Positions 1-10,288 of a stretch of 64,000 nucleotides of DNA are shown in pieces. Positions within the stretch are counted from its first letter, which is position 1; the number at the start of each line of letters is the position of its first letter. The notes beneath the pieces are model-generated. The model searched no databases. It was not told the DNA's origin and saw nothing but the letters and a program-made list of their open reading frames with translations. This stretch comes from Ostrinia nubilalis. Taxonomy: Eukaryota > Arthropoda > Insecta > Lepidoptera > Crambidae. The position numbers were made by a program, and so were the translations under genes. Location: the NCBI RefSeq assembly GCF_963855985.1, contig NC_087095.1, positions 692,001-756,000 of the forward strand. The letters are read 5' to 3'.

Positions 1-177
1 AATATAAAAACACTAGGAAATGTTTCATCAAAGTATATTTCAATTAACTGAGCAAAAAGCGCCATCTATTGCAAATTAATTCTAAATCACGCCAATAGAT
101 GTCGCCAGTGGTATCCAAAATCAGAATATTGAGAAGAAATATTAATTTGTGAAAAAACAGCAAACGGCAACGTTACA
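1..177 (-). repeat. 3' LTR of gypsy element (partial)
   Basis: This is the U3-side end of the LTR. It matches 7419-7595 base for base by eye and ends in CA on the plus strand (TG on the element strand). The rest of the LTR lies before base 1, so its full length and the target duplication cannot be read. Confidence 0.92.
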
Positions 178-192
178 ATACCCTCCCCCCTA
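178..192 (-). promoter_or_regulatory. Polypurine tract of gypsy element
   Basis: The plus strand has a run of C and T directly beside the LTR. On the element strand this reads GGGGGGAGGGTAT followed by the TG of the LTR, the expected plus-strand priming site. Confidence 0.8.
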
Positions 193-965
193 GACATTCG
201 CACGGAGAAAGAATCTGAGCTGCCCTCAGCGAACTACAAACTGAAAAAGAGAAAAAAAAAAATGAATCTTTACACCAGAAAGACCCCCAAAAAGTCCAAT
301 TGAGAAAAAAAAACTAACTTACTAACTATAACTAAACTTTCACAAAAGCAATACCAAACCAAAATAATCCATCTACCAGGACTGATGTTCTACCAGCCAA
401 AAAAATCTCTCCTGTCCGAGCATCCAAAATTCCCCATAAAGTCCCAACTGTGAACCAGTGGTACTCGATTTCCCCAGTAAAGTAGAACTTGACATGCAAT
501 TCTACTCGTTCTTTTTCCAAAACGTTGTTAGGCTATTTCGGCCATAACTAACATTATTTGCTAAAATAAAATAAAAATGCCTGGGTTATAAAACCGCAGA
601 ACAAAACGTCGCTGATAACAATATAATTGGACGTCATCGCAACAAAACACAACCACAGGGAATAGTGCTCAAAACACATGATGTCATCCCTGGAAACAAA
701 AATCTGGACTATAAAGTCACAGAGAAAAAAAAAACACGAGGCAAGTATACAGCAGATACTTGTCCACTCGAAAAAAGAAAATTAAATCGCATACCCTAAA
801 TGGGGCGATCACAAAACTAACCTAAAGGTTTCCCTAAAAGGGAAAAGTAGCCTTGGCGTCATTGTTGGTAGAATACCAAACAACACTTGTGAAACAAGTC
901 CTACGGCTGAGAACCCTGGCAAAAAAACTATTCGGCGAACTGAGGGTGAAAACAAAAGACAAGGA
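193..965 (-). other. Non-coding 3' region of gypsy element
   Basis: This lies between the pol stop codon and the polypurine tract. Only short chance reading frames are present, with no transmembrane or envelope-like protein. It is AT-rich with poly-A and poly-T runs. Confidence 0.6.
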
Positions 966-3900
966 TTAAACCTTGATGTCCTTGATATGCCAAGTACCGA
1001 GAGGCTTGCCATTGTGAGCAATTAATTCATAAACAAGCGGAGATAGTACCTTCTTGACAATGCACTTCTCGTACTTTGGGGCAAGCTTGGTAGCCTTGAA
1101 CTTCTCAGCGTCACTCTGAATGTACGTTTTGCGCCACACCTCCTGACCCTCTGAAAGTTTGACGTTACGTCTTCTGAGGTTGTAGTACTTGGTGTTCGTA
1201 GCGTGGGCCTTCAGCAAATGCGAACGTACCTTCTCGAACACTTCCTTCAAGACGCCAAACTCCCCTGCATAGTCTTCTCTTGGCATAGCAACTTCATACT
1301 CGCAGTCGTCCGTTTGCTTATAAAAGGAGCCATTTATTATAGGTTCTCTGCCATGAACCAAAAAGAACGGTGTAAATCCGGTAGATTCGTTCACAGCACT
1401 GTTAAGTGCGAACTGAATCTTAAACAAATTGAGATCCCAGGTTCTATGATCTTCTTTCACGTACGAAGATACGGCAGTCATTACTGTTTTGTTATACCTT
1501 TCGACCAAGTTTATCTGTGGCGTGTATCTAGGACCGTAATGTACACGAGGGACGTTATATTTCTCCAACAGGCTACGAAACTCCGATCCCGTAAATTGAA
1601 CCCCATTGTCGGTAATTACGGTTTCAGGAATTCCATGAGCCAGGAGAACATAGTTCTCGAACGCATTTGCCACAGCTGCGCTAGTCGCGCGTCTCAAGGG
1701 AAATAGCATTGTATATTTTGAAAAACAGCAAGTGACCACTAACAGATGAATGTAACCTGATCGGGATCTAGGCAAAGGTCCGACTAAGTCTATCGACAAA
1801 GCTTGAAACGGTCTGAAACATTGCTTAGGCTGACCCATGAGTCCAGGTGTCAAGGTAGTCTTGTGTTTGTACGCGGAACAAGTTGTGCAATTTTTTACGA
1901 AGTCCATGACGTCGCGGTACATCCCCGGCCAATAATACCTCAGGCTCAATCTTCGGTGTGTTTTGAATACACCAAAGTGTGCTGAAGTCGGAGGTTCGTG
2001 GTTTTCGGCGATGACTGCTTTCCTCTTGGACTTGGACACAACTTCTTTCCAGTCAAACTCCTGTGTCAGGGTATATTTACCTTTACTAAGCCTGTACAGT
2101 TTCCCATTTTCAATGCGATAGTTGGGGTAGTTCTTTGGATAAGCCGTGCAACCATGTATCACTTTATTATACCACTCGTCATCAACGTCTACTGAAACTG
2201 AGGTATCTATAGCATCTACATTCAATAAACGCGAGAGAGCGTCTGGGACAACATTATCCTTCCCCCTACGATGCTCGATAGTAAAATTGTATTGGGACAG
2301 ACGACATCCCCAACGAGCTAAACGACCTGTCGGGTTCTCTAAGTTCATGAACCATTTAAGGGAAGCATGATCCGTAATAACCTTAAATGGTCTGGTGCCT
2401 AGGTACGGTTCAAATTTCTCTACCGCAAAAACTACCGCTAGTGCTTCCCTTTCGGTTGCACTGTAGTTACGTTCATTCTTATTAAGTGATCTACTAATAT
2501 ATGCAATAGGATGGTCATTCCCGTCTACTGTCTGGGTTAGCATACCACCTATGCCGTAACTTGACGCATCGCAATGAACAGAAAAGGGCTTCTCAAAATC
2601 TGGGCATGCTAAAACTGGAGCAGAGACCAAACAATTTTTTAAAGATTCAAAAGCCTCTTGTGCAGCTGGGTTCCACAAAAATTTAGTCTTAGTACTGGTG
2701 AGGGCATTCAAAGGCGCAGCAATGGATGCAAAATTCCGGATGAACCGACGGTACCAAGAACAAGTGCCAATAAACATTTTAACCTCTTTCGAAGTTTTTG
2801 GTACCGGGAAATCAAGAATTGCACGCACTTTGTCTGGGTCTGTCCTCAAACCATACTCATCAACGATGTACCCTAAATATTTCAGCGACTGTCTAAAAAA
2901 TTTACTTTTTTCGAAGTTAATCGTCAAATTTGCACTTTGGATACGTTGGTGCAGTCGCTGTAGTAATAATAAGTGCGTATTGAAGTCCTCTGCAACTATT
3001 ATGACGTCATCAACGTAACAAAAGATCATTCCTTTAGTTATGTCACTACAAAAAGGCGTTCCGAACAACATGTCCATCAATCTTTGCTGACGAGCAGGTG
3101 CTCCGCAAAGACCAAATGGCATTACCTTAAATTTGAACAAGCCTCTCCCTGGAACAGTGAAACTAGTTTTCTCTTGTGACTGTTCGTCTAATTTAATTTG
3201 CCAGAAACTAGATTTAAAATCCACAGAACTGATGTACTTAGCATTTCTAAGGCTGTCTAAAATTTGAGGTATGTACGGGATAGCGTAAGCGTCACCTTTA
3301 GTGACTGCATTAAGTTTACGGCAGTCTAAACAAAATCGCCATGAACCGTCAGATTTAGGAACCATAAGTACGGGATTATTCCACGGACTTTCACTAGGTG
3401 TAATAACATCTAGCTCCAGCATCTTATCTACCTCCTTATGTAACTCCTTAGACTTCTCAGGTGACATGGGATATGGCCTACACTTAATCGGTGAAGCTTC
3501 GCCTGTGTTTATTGTGTGCTCAATAAGATCCGTCCTACCTAAGCCCTTGCTTTCAAAAGAAACACTATGAAACTGTTTGATCATCCTGTCTGCCAATTCA
3601 CGTTGTTCCAAGTTTAAGTTTTCAAAAGACTGAATAAAATTGATAGGCTTGTCAATGTTCGATGAAGTTTTAAGAAAATTTTTAGGTGCCTCTACGTAAC
3701 AAATATTTTGAAAAATCTCTGGCATTAATTTAAAATTTTTCCAAAAGTCTACTCCTAAAATGACATCAGAGACAATTGAAGGAATGACATAAAATGTAAT
3801 TACCTTTGTGACGTCCTTAAATGTAATAGGTAATGTGATGGTTCCTATAGTGCTACAGAAAGACCCATCAGCAACAGTAACCGTTGATGCACACGACTCA

Positions 3901-4169
3901 TCCAAAGAGTAACCCAGATCAATGAAACGTTGGTGTGCTCCGTTACCAATAATTGAAATTGCAGCTCCAGAATCCAATAGTCCGCAAACAGTCATGTCTA
4001 AAATGTTCACGTTCAAATATGGCCGAACATCATTTATATTAGGTTTAAACAAAACCGAAGTAACGTTGTTGTTTTTGAAATAAGAATCAACAATGTCCAA
4101 CCATTGTTTATTTTCAGAAGGTTCGACATCTTCTGAAATAACATTACTTCGGTTACCTGCTAGTTTTTT
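966..4169 (-). CDS. pol: Gypsy Pol polyprotein (protease, reverse transcriptase, RNase H, integrase)
   Basis: The frame is uninterrupted from the frameshift site to the stop, about 1,068 codons. It has no ATG of its own near the start, as expected for a Gag-Pol fusion. Counting from the TTG codon at 4098-4100, the protease motif LLDSGAA is near residue 41 and the reverse-transcriptase core YVDD near 362. The RNase H segment starting HCDASSYG is near 509. The integrase zinc motif runs from HFGVFKTH to CTTC near 707-740. Integrase catalytic residues are an Asp in SIDLVGP, an Asp in VITDNG and a Glu in LVERYNK. All the domains expected for Ty3/gypsy are present in the usual order. It makes the enzymes for cDNA synthesis and integration. 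No broken motif was seen. Confidence 0.95.
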   Translation of the reverse strand, partial: KKLAGNRSNVISEDVEPSENKQWLDIVDSYFKNNNVTSVLFKPNINDVRPYLNVNILDMTVCGLLDSGAAISIIGNGAHQRFIDLGYSLDESCASTVTVADGSFCSTIGTITLPITFKDVTKVITFYVIPSIVSDVILGVDFWKNFKLMPEIFQNICYVEAPKNFLKTSSNIDKPINFIQSFENLNLEQRELADRMIKQFHSVSFESKGLGRTDLIEHTINTGEASPIKCRPYPMSPEKSKELHKEVDKMLELDVITPSESPWNNPVLMVPKSDGSWRFCLDCRKLNAVTKGDAYAIPYIPQILDSLRNAKYISSVDFKSSFWQIKLDEQSQEKTSFTVPGRGLFKFKVMPFGLCGAPARQQRLMDMLFGTPFCSDITKGMIFCYVDDVIIVAEDFNTHLLLLQRLHQRIQSANLTINFEKSKFFRQSLKYLGYIVDEYGLRTDPDKVRAILDFPVPKTSKEVKMFIGTCSWYRRFIRNFASIAAPLNALTSTKTKFLWNPAAQEAFESLKNCLVSAPVLACPDFEKPFSVHCDASSYGIGGMLTQTVDGNDHPIAYISRSLNKNERNYSATEREALAVVFAVEKFEPYLGTRPFKVITDHASLKWFMNLENPTGRLARWGCRLSQYNFTIEHRRGKDNVVPDALSRLLNVDAIDTSVSVDVDDEWYNKVIHGCTAYPKNYPNYRIENGKLYRLSKGKYTLTQEFDWKEVVSKSKRKAVIAENHEPPTSAHFGVFKTHRRLSLRYYWPGMYRDVMDFVKNCTTCSAYKHKTTLTPGLMGQPKQCFRPFQALSIDLVGPLPRSRSGYIHLLVVTCCFSKYTMLFPLRRATSAAVANAFENYVLLAHGIPETVITDNGVQFTGSEFRSLLEKYNVPRVHYGPRYTPQINLVERYNKTVMTAVSSYVKEDHRTWDLNLFKIQFALNSAVNESTGFTPFFLVHGREPIINGSFYKQTDDCEYEVAMPREDYAGEFGVLKEVFEKVRSHLLKAHATNTKYYNLRRRNVKLSEGQEVWRKTYIQSDAEKFKATKLAPKYEKCIVKKVLSPLVYELIAHNGKPLGTWHIKDIKV

Positions 4170-5407
4170 GAATTGGTAGCACTCTTACACTTAGCACAAT
4201 TTTTAGTAGTGTACCCTACTTCACCACACTTAAAACATAACAACCGTTTATCCGTACAGTATTTTGTACTATGTGTATTTGCCTTACACTTCAAACATAA
4301 GAGTTTTTTGTTAGAAGTTGGTTTACTGTCAGAAAAGGGTGGTTGTGTGACAGCAGTAACAGGCTTTGGTGATTTACCCTTGTAAGTGTACTCTGGATTC
4401 ATACACGGCTGTTTAGATGGTTCATTGAAGGTACTAGTTTGCTGACGTCTTACTTCAATTTTACGACATTTATCCTTGAGGTCAGCAACAGTGTCGAAGT
4501 CGTGTAAAGCTAACAATTCAGCATAGATAGGCCTAATATTATGTAACAAGATCTCAATCTTATCTTGTTCAGAAAATGGCCGTTTTAAACGCGAAAACAT
4601 TCCATTCATGATAGCAAAATAAATGTGGGTAGGTTCATCCTGACCTTGTGTACGAGAACGAATTTCTCCTATTAACCTATAGTCATAATCTGCAGGTGCA
4701 AACTCCTCAACCAATAATTCACTTAGTTCCTTCCACGACGAGACCTGATCTTTGACACCTCTATACCATAAAAGTGTTTGATCATGGAAAAAACAAAACG
4801 CCGACTTAAATAAAACACTATCAGAAACACCAAAAGCCGTCGCGCGTTCATTAACTAATTCCAAAAAGGAATGCACACTGGAATCAACTGAAAACTTTAT
4901 GTTCCAATTTAAAATATTAACCTTCGATGACTGGTCCACAACAACAGTTTCCCTACAATCGTCTGACTGTAAATTGGAACTAGATTCCCCATCTGACTTG
5001 TTTGTGACGAAGCCTTCTAAAACTGAAAGGCACATGTTCAACTTCTGTTTTAAACTAGCATGAATAGCTGCGTCAACAGATTCCTTACACGCTGCTAGCC
5101 TATCCAGTCGGTGAAGCAAGTGGCAATACAAAGCCTTCGAACGAGTCAGCTGATACCGCTCCTTAGTCTTCTTGAAATTATCTAAATGTGATTGTAATTC
5201 CTTTAACTTGCCAGAAATATTGGGCAATTCCACACTAGGTTTAAGTTCTTCATCAATAATTTCCTCAGGACTAAACTCAGAACACAATGACTTAAGTTGT
5301 TTTTTCATTTTGGGAACTGTATCTTCCGGAGACTCAGATCGAACAGTTATCTCATAAATAAGTTCGTCGCGTAATAATGAATGGTAGTAAACCGTTTTGG
5401 TATCCAT
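4160..5407 (-). CDS. gag: Gypsy Gag protein
   Basis: 415 codons starting at an ATG. The middle (about residues 170-330) resembles the retrotransposon gag domain, with a WYRGVKDQ..W.EL...F core. The C-terminus carries a zinc knuckle of form C-x2-C-x4-H-x4-C (CLKCKANTHSTKYC). A second follows in which the histidine is replaced by tyrosine (CFKCGEVGYTTKNC). The stop codon follows directly after the A AAA AAC slip site. Gag forms the particle shell and packages element RNA. Confidence 0.9.
   Translation of the reverse strand: MDTKTVYYHSLLRDELIYEITVRSESPEDTVPKMKKQLKSLCSEFSPEEIIDEELKPSVELPNISGKLKELQSHLDNFKKTKERYQLTRSKALYCHLLHRLDRLAACKESVDAAIHASLKQKLNMCLSVLEGFVTNKSDGESSSNLQSDDCRETVVVDQSSKVNILNWNIKFSVDSSVHSFLELVNERATAFGVSDSVLFKSAFCFFHDQTLLWYRGVKDQVSSWKELSELLVEEFAPADYDYRLIGEIRSRTQGQDEPTHIYFAIMNGMFSRLKRPFSEQDKIEILLHNIRPIYAELLALHDFDTVADLKDKCRKIEVRRQQTSTFNEPSKQPCMNPEYTYKGKSPKPVTAVTQPPFSDSKPTSNKKLLCLKCKANTHSTKYCTDKRLLCFKCGEVGYTTKNCAKCKSATNSKN
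4163..4169 (-). promoter_or_regulatory. -1 ribosomal frameshift site between gag and pol
   Basis: On the element strand the end of gag reads TCA AAA AAC TAG. The heptamer A AAA AAC fits the X XXY YYZ rule in the gag frame and abuts the gag stop. A slip of one base back gives AAA AAA CTA GCA, which runs open into pol. Pairing in the RNA downstream was not worked out. Confidence 0.85.
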
Positions 5408-7418
5408 TGTAAAAAGCTATGTGTAAAATAAACTAAGTGGCAAAAATATTATTTAAAAATTTTTGAATGAAAATGTATTTAAATTGTCAAATTTGTTGAG
5501 AATGGCACCTTACAAGATTGGATGAAACCTCTCACTTATGTTCTAAAACACACAATAACAACAATAATGTTATTGTTTAAAAAAAATACAAGTAATAAAC
5601 AAGTATGTAAATAATTACCAAAAAAAACAATGTACTAGGTAACTTCAAATTAATGTTATATGTCCGCAGTGACACAAAGGAAATTGTTACCTTAGTACAA
5701 AATAACAGGTAAATAGGTACTTTGTTATCCTATTACATAAACTAATTTTAAATTTCAACAAAAGTGTTTGTCCTTGAAAAATTAATTAAAATTAAAGTAA
5801 GTAACGGGTTATATGTTTACATAAAGAAACACAAAAGCAGTGTAGGTATACTAAATTGATAACCTAACAATAAAAATGTTACTTACTTGTCCCAACTATA
5901 AAACAAGTTTCAACTCAACAAAATAACCAAACATTATGTAGTTCCTCATAAATAAGAGTAAGTACGCTCTGTTATAAATAGGTTATAAGTTTATGTTGTT
6001 AACAAAATGTGGGCCACAAAAATAAAATACAGGACAAACACAACACACAACATGAGAAATTCCCTAATTACAATAATAAAATAACTAAATAAAAGTGTAT
6101 GAGAGGATAGTCAGCAAACAATGTCGCTTCTTTTATTAACCATCCACCCATAAACCTTTTACAAAAAGGGTGGCAATAATAAACACCAAAGAGGGGCGCC
6201 ACTGCAAGAAAGGGATTTTTTCCTGGCGGCTTGGTGACTGGAATTGAACCGCCACCGGTGCAGACGGAGAAGATGGTGAATTGTCTGCACGTGGAAAAGA
6301 GGTTGTCCGGCTTGCAGAAATTTATATAAGTTACCGTTCCTTGTGTGAAATTAGAAAAATGTAAATAAAACAGCTCCCTCTCAATTGACACAATTTATTT
6401 TTATCTCGTATGCTCGTATATAGTTAACAATTACGATATTATAATAACTACTGTAATAGTGCCAATCTCAAGGGATTCAGGGTCGTTAATTAGGTTCGGT
6501 TTGGTGAATATTATTGCCACTACAAATTTCTTAAAACTCAGCCTAAATATTAAAAGACTCTAATAGTTAAGATAACTGCGCGATGTCAGGTCGGAAAGAC
6601 TCCTACTTGAAGGATGGAAAAGTGGGTACCTTGGAAGCCATGCGGTTATAAGCCGTTACCCTGAACGTTCCTCTCTTCTTCCGGGGTCCAACGGGTCTCG
6701 CACACTTTTAGGTTACAAGCAGCGTCCTCCACGGCCCCAAGCGCGCAGTGCCAGATGAAGCTCTTGCATCTCTTTGACAGGTAAGCGTTCAAACTCTTGC
6801 AGAGACAGAGGTTTGATGACAAGGAGGAAATGCGAAGAGATCAGCAGTTCAGAAAGGAGTAATAATTATAGAAATCAATATGAAATATTGAAATATCTAA
6901 AATATGAAATGTAAAATCGTAGAATATGAAATATAAAATATAAAATTTGAAATCCCGCATAAAAACTGCTCGCTAATTTAAACCTTACTCGCAGTTTTCA
7001 GCATCCCAATACCCTCATCCGAATACGATTTAGGGAATCTCTGAAAGAAACGATCACATGAAATAACCACGTACTGGAATACGAAAAATATCAATCACGA
7101 AAAATAAATAAATTCTCCGACGGGAACTTACCTCATGTGTGTTATTTTTATTTATTCATCAAGAAATTATCGTGGATGCATTTTGCACCACCCGATTTGA
7201 AATAAAAGGAATTACATTCCCGAAAATAATCAAATTGCGGTTGCGCACGATCGACAAATTCCTAAGTGATTTGACAGCTCCACTGACAGCCGCTCTGTCA
7301 TAGACATCGCGATACGTTTCGTTTCGCCGTTTGAAAAAGTAAATACTGTACTAATAAAACCATGATGAAAACAATTTCCAGAACACTGAAAATATTCTAT
7401 TTGAAAAATAGAATAATC
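5408..7418 (-). other. Gypsy leader and inner part of 5' LTR
   Basis: There is no convincing gene here. The border between 5' LTR and leader lies somewhere in this stretch but could not be fixed. A small reading frame at 6068-6391 (minus) has no recognisable domain. A GC-richer block at 6580-6850 may be part of the LTR. Confidence 0.5.
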
Positions 7419-7595
7419 AATATAAAAACACTAGGAAATGTTTCATCAAAGTATATTTCAATTAACTGAGCAAAAAGCGCCATCTATTGCAAATTAATTC
7501 TAAATCACGCCAATAGATGTCGCCAGTGGTATCCAAAATCAGAATATTGAGAAGAAATATTAATTTGTGAAAAAACAGCAAACGGCAACGTTACA
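7419..7595 (-). repeat. Outer part of 5' LTR of gypsy element
   Basis: This is the copy of 1-177 at the other end of the element. It ends in ACGTTACA, which is the TGTAACGT start on the element strand. The next base begins an RTE LINE tail, so the gypsy element inserted beside or into that LINE. Confidence 0.92.
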
Positions 7596-7599
7596 CACT

Positions 7600-7737
7600 A
7601 GGTGGACCGACGATCTGGTGAGGGTCGCGGGAGGTGCCTGGATGTGAGCGGCGCAGGACCGGTCTTAGTGGAAATCCTTGGGGGAGGCCTTTGTCCAGCA
7701 GTGGACGTCTTTCTGCTGAAACGAACGAACGAACGAA
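7600..7737 (+). mobile_element. RTE-type LINE 3' end with (GAAC)n tail
   Basis: A 5'-truncated copy. The frame reads RWTDDLVRVAGG and ends in a form of the EAFVQQWTSF C-terminus known from lepidopteran RTE endonuclease-reverse transcriptases, followed by ACGAACGAACGAACGAA. Confidence 0.75.
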
Positions 7738-10288
7738 TGGGGAAGCCAAAACAAGGCCTGCATCTTACCTGATAGAAAGGGATAAAGTTGAAAACGTAAA
7801 GAACTGACCCAACTAAAGCTTACTACCCGCGCAATAATTACGTTCTGAATTAAAGGCGAGTTACACCGTACATACATTGTCACCTCAAACTAAGATTAAC
7901 AACGCATCAATACAAACAGGCGGGCAGGCTGCGACCCGTTAACCTGTTGATTTAATCGTCGATTAGTCTTCATTAGCCGGCTTAAACCGGCTCCCGGCTA
8001 ATAGGCACTAATAGTGATGTCTACGCGGCTTAGACGTTACATATTGCTACATATTCCTGGAACCTGGAGTTGTGGAGCAGGTGCTAATCTGCGCTTGATC
8101 AGCATAAGCTATCCACTTTAGTCTACAAGTTTAACAAATTGGTGTGGAGATGTACCTACCTACTCCTCGTACTCGTAGATAAAACCACATTAAACATAAC
8201 ATTTTGAAAATTATAAATAACTTAAAAAAATGGAACTGCCTAAGGCGGGAAAATTAGAAAATTAGCACTTCATCACTTGTTTTGTAAGACATAGGGTAGC
8301 ACTCAGGTTAAATACTAATAACGGAAAATAAAAACTTGAAATAGAGTCTCCCTGTCTTTTGGACAGCAGTAAACTGCAATGAACTAATGACTTTTTCCAG
8401 TGAACATTATTTTACTAGTAGAACTTTGAAGAAATTCAGCGGGACTCATCTCTTTAGGTAGAACACAAACAATCAGGATAAAAAAATGTTTTTTTTTGTA
8501 GATACTAAAAATACACGTGATGTTGGGTGGGGGGTGGGGGTAGTCTTATATCTTTCCATGTATCACCAAGGGGGAGGGGGGGTTAAAAATGCTTAAAAAA
8601 AGATCACGTGATTAATGGACGGCCCCCTAAGAGCTGATATTGCACGAGTATAGTAGGCACAATAGGAAACTGTCTTTCCGCCTCGTCGTTATTTTGTGTA
8701 TAAGAACGATAGAAAATCAAGCTGCGCACTATTATGTGATTTCACCAAACCATACGTGCCACACCTTGGTGCGATATTTGAGTCCCACACGATACGCCGC
8801 TACCCGCAGGTGTTGCGATTGCGTTCCGCTGCAGTTACGTGCTACGTTGGCTCTACGTAATTGGAACTTAGAGGAGGCTTCTCTTATTGAATCTAATTCC
8901 CCATAAATTTTAAAAATACTATGGGAAATCTAGTAATAGATGATGCTCATAACAGGTCTGAGTTCATTTTAAATAGAAGCCACAAGAGTGACTGATAAAA
9001 GCTACAAATTAATACAATATGGGATAAGTACTTAGCTGTTTTTACTCGACTGCGCCAGAAAGGAGGGTTACGATTTTTGTATACATTCTCTTGACTCTAT
9101 GTACGCTACAAAAAAGTTGCTATTTACCAGTGCATTCGGTTAAATAAATAAAACCTTTTAAGTACCTATAGCAGTGTGGTAGATTTTCACTGACGCGACG
9201 GTATGAAAATCTGAGTTTTAAATAATATATTTTAAATTAAGATCACATACTAATTAAGAAAAGCAAGCTAATCTATACTTAGCTCGCACTCGGGAAGCTG
9301 ATTGTCACAATGTGCCTAATGTGCGCGCGGCTTAATTGAGCGCGTCGGTGTGTCGCCGGCTTTATTGTTATTGTCTCAACCTGCCTGCGAACGTAAAATA
9401 TGGTCTGCGTGGCCTTTTAATTATTGGATTTGTCCTTGATTAGGCACCTGCACGATTTGCATACATTATTATTTGTTACAAATTATGGGATCGATGGCAG
9501 ATGCATGATTACACAAAAAAAAAAACAAATTTCAGGCAAGGGTTAGGAAAATGTAGGTATGTAGGCCATAGGTAAGATAAGAGTTTTGGAACGCAGATGG
9601 TATCCACGAGTGCTAACCACATTAAAATTTTCACGAAATTCCAGCTAAATAACGGAATTGACTTTCCTGTCTTTATTCTCTATATCGCGGTTTACCTTAG
9701 GGCTTGTACACATAACTGTGAAATGGCGCAATACGGAATCGTAACGCAAAAAACAGGGACACACGATTTGCTATTAATCGGGTGTTCGTAGATTTTTCCG
9801 ATGCGATGTCGCATCGTAGTTTTGTGTAAAAGCCCTAAAAACGAATAATGGCCGCCACGGGTGGCAACAGTGGCGTTTTAGATCGACTACAAAGCTAGGC
9901 AACCAAACACCTTGCGCGCGCGCTGCCAAAGGCAACAGGGAAGCGACGACAGGCGTCGCCGTTGTATGTCACTCGAATGCTTGTTTGTAGAGACGTTAAA
10001 TGTATGCAGTTAATGTAACAGAAAGTTATGATAATAGGTTTAATTTTAATGTTGGTTTATTAAAATGACTTCGAGCTGAAAAAAATCACAAAACAAATCT
10101 GACGCAAACAAAAAATACGTTATTTGTCAGTCAAATGTTACGCACGATTTGTATAAGTAGGTTTGGTTTGCTTACTTTTGCTTTACCAATGATGTTAAAT
10201 ACTAGATATTATTTTGTGTTTTGACAAAGATGTACACATGGGCATTACTTGCTGTATACATAGGTTGTGTTATCTACAACTATGTTCT
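7738..10288. other. Intergenic, no gene seen
   Basis: AT-rich with short GC-rich islands near 7920-8040, 9290-9400 and 9840-9990. These could be regulatory but carry no open frame. 8520-8630 is G-rich low-complexity sequence flanked by CACGTGAT and ATCACGTGAT, a palindromic arrangement typical of a small degenerate repeat. Confidence 0.5.

Larger units (their letters stand above)
1..7595 (-). mobile_element. Ty3/gypsy LTR retrotransposon, nearly complete, 3' LTR cut by window edge
   Basis: The element reads on the minus strand. A 177-bp block at 1-177 is repeated at 7419-7595 with no difference that I can see by eye. On the minus strand both begin TGTAACG, as an LTR should. A polypurine tract lies against the 3' LTR at 178-192. 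Between the LTRs are intact gag (4160-5407) and pol (966-4169). There is no envelope reading frame: 178-965 is non-coding. The inner edge of the 5' LTR and the primer-binding site could not be placed, because the other LTR copy runs off the window and no clear tRNA 3'-end match was found in 5408-7418. Identical LTR ends and open frames suggest a young, possibly active copy. Confidence 0.93.

Noticed and set aside
1203..3570. Several plus-strand frames of 60-167 codons
   Set aside because: Antisense shadows of the gypsy pol gene.
6238..6262. tRNA-like word GGTTCAATTCCAG on the minus strand, possible primer-binding site of the gypsy element
   Set aside because: It reads as a T-arm in the sense direction rather than as the complement of a tRNA 3' end, and no LTR border fits beside it.
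6730..6825. Minus-strand stretch with protein-like reading (LSLQEFERLPVKEMQELHLA)
   Set aside because: Too short, with no splice context, inside the LTR/leader of the gypsy element. Could be captured sequence, but not supportable.
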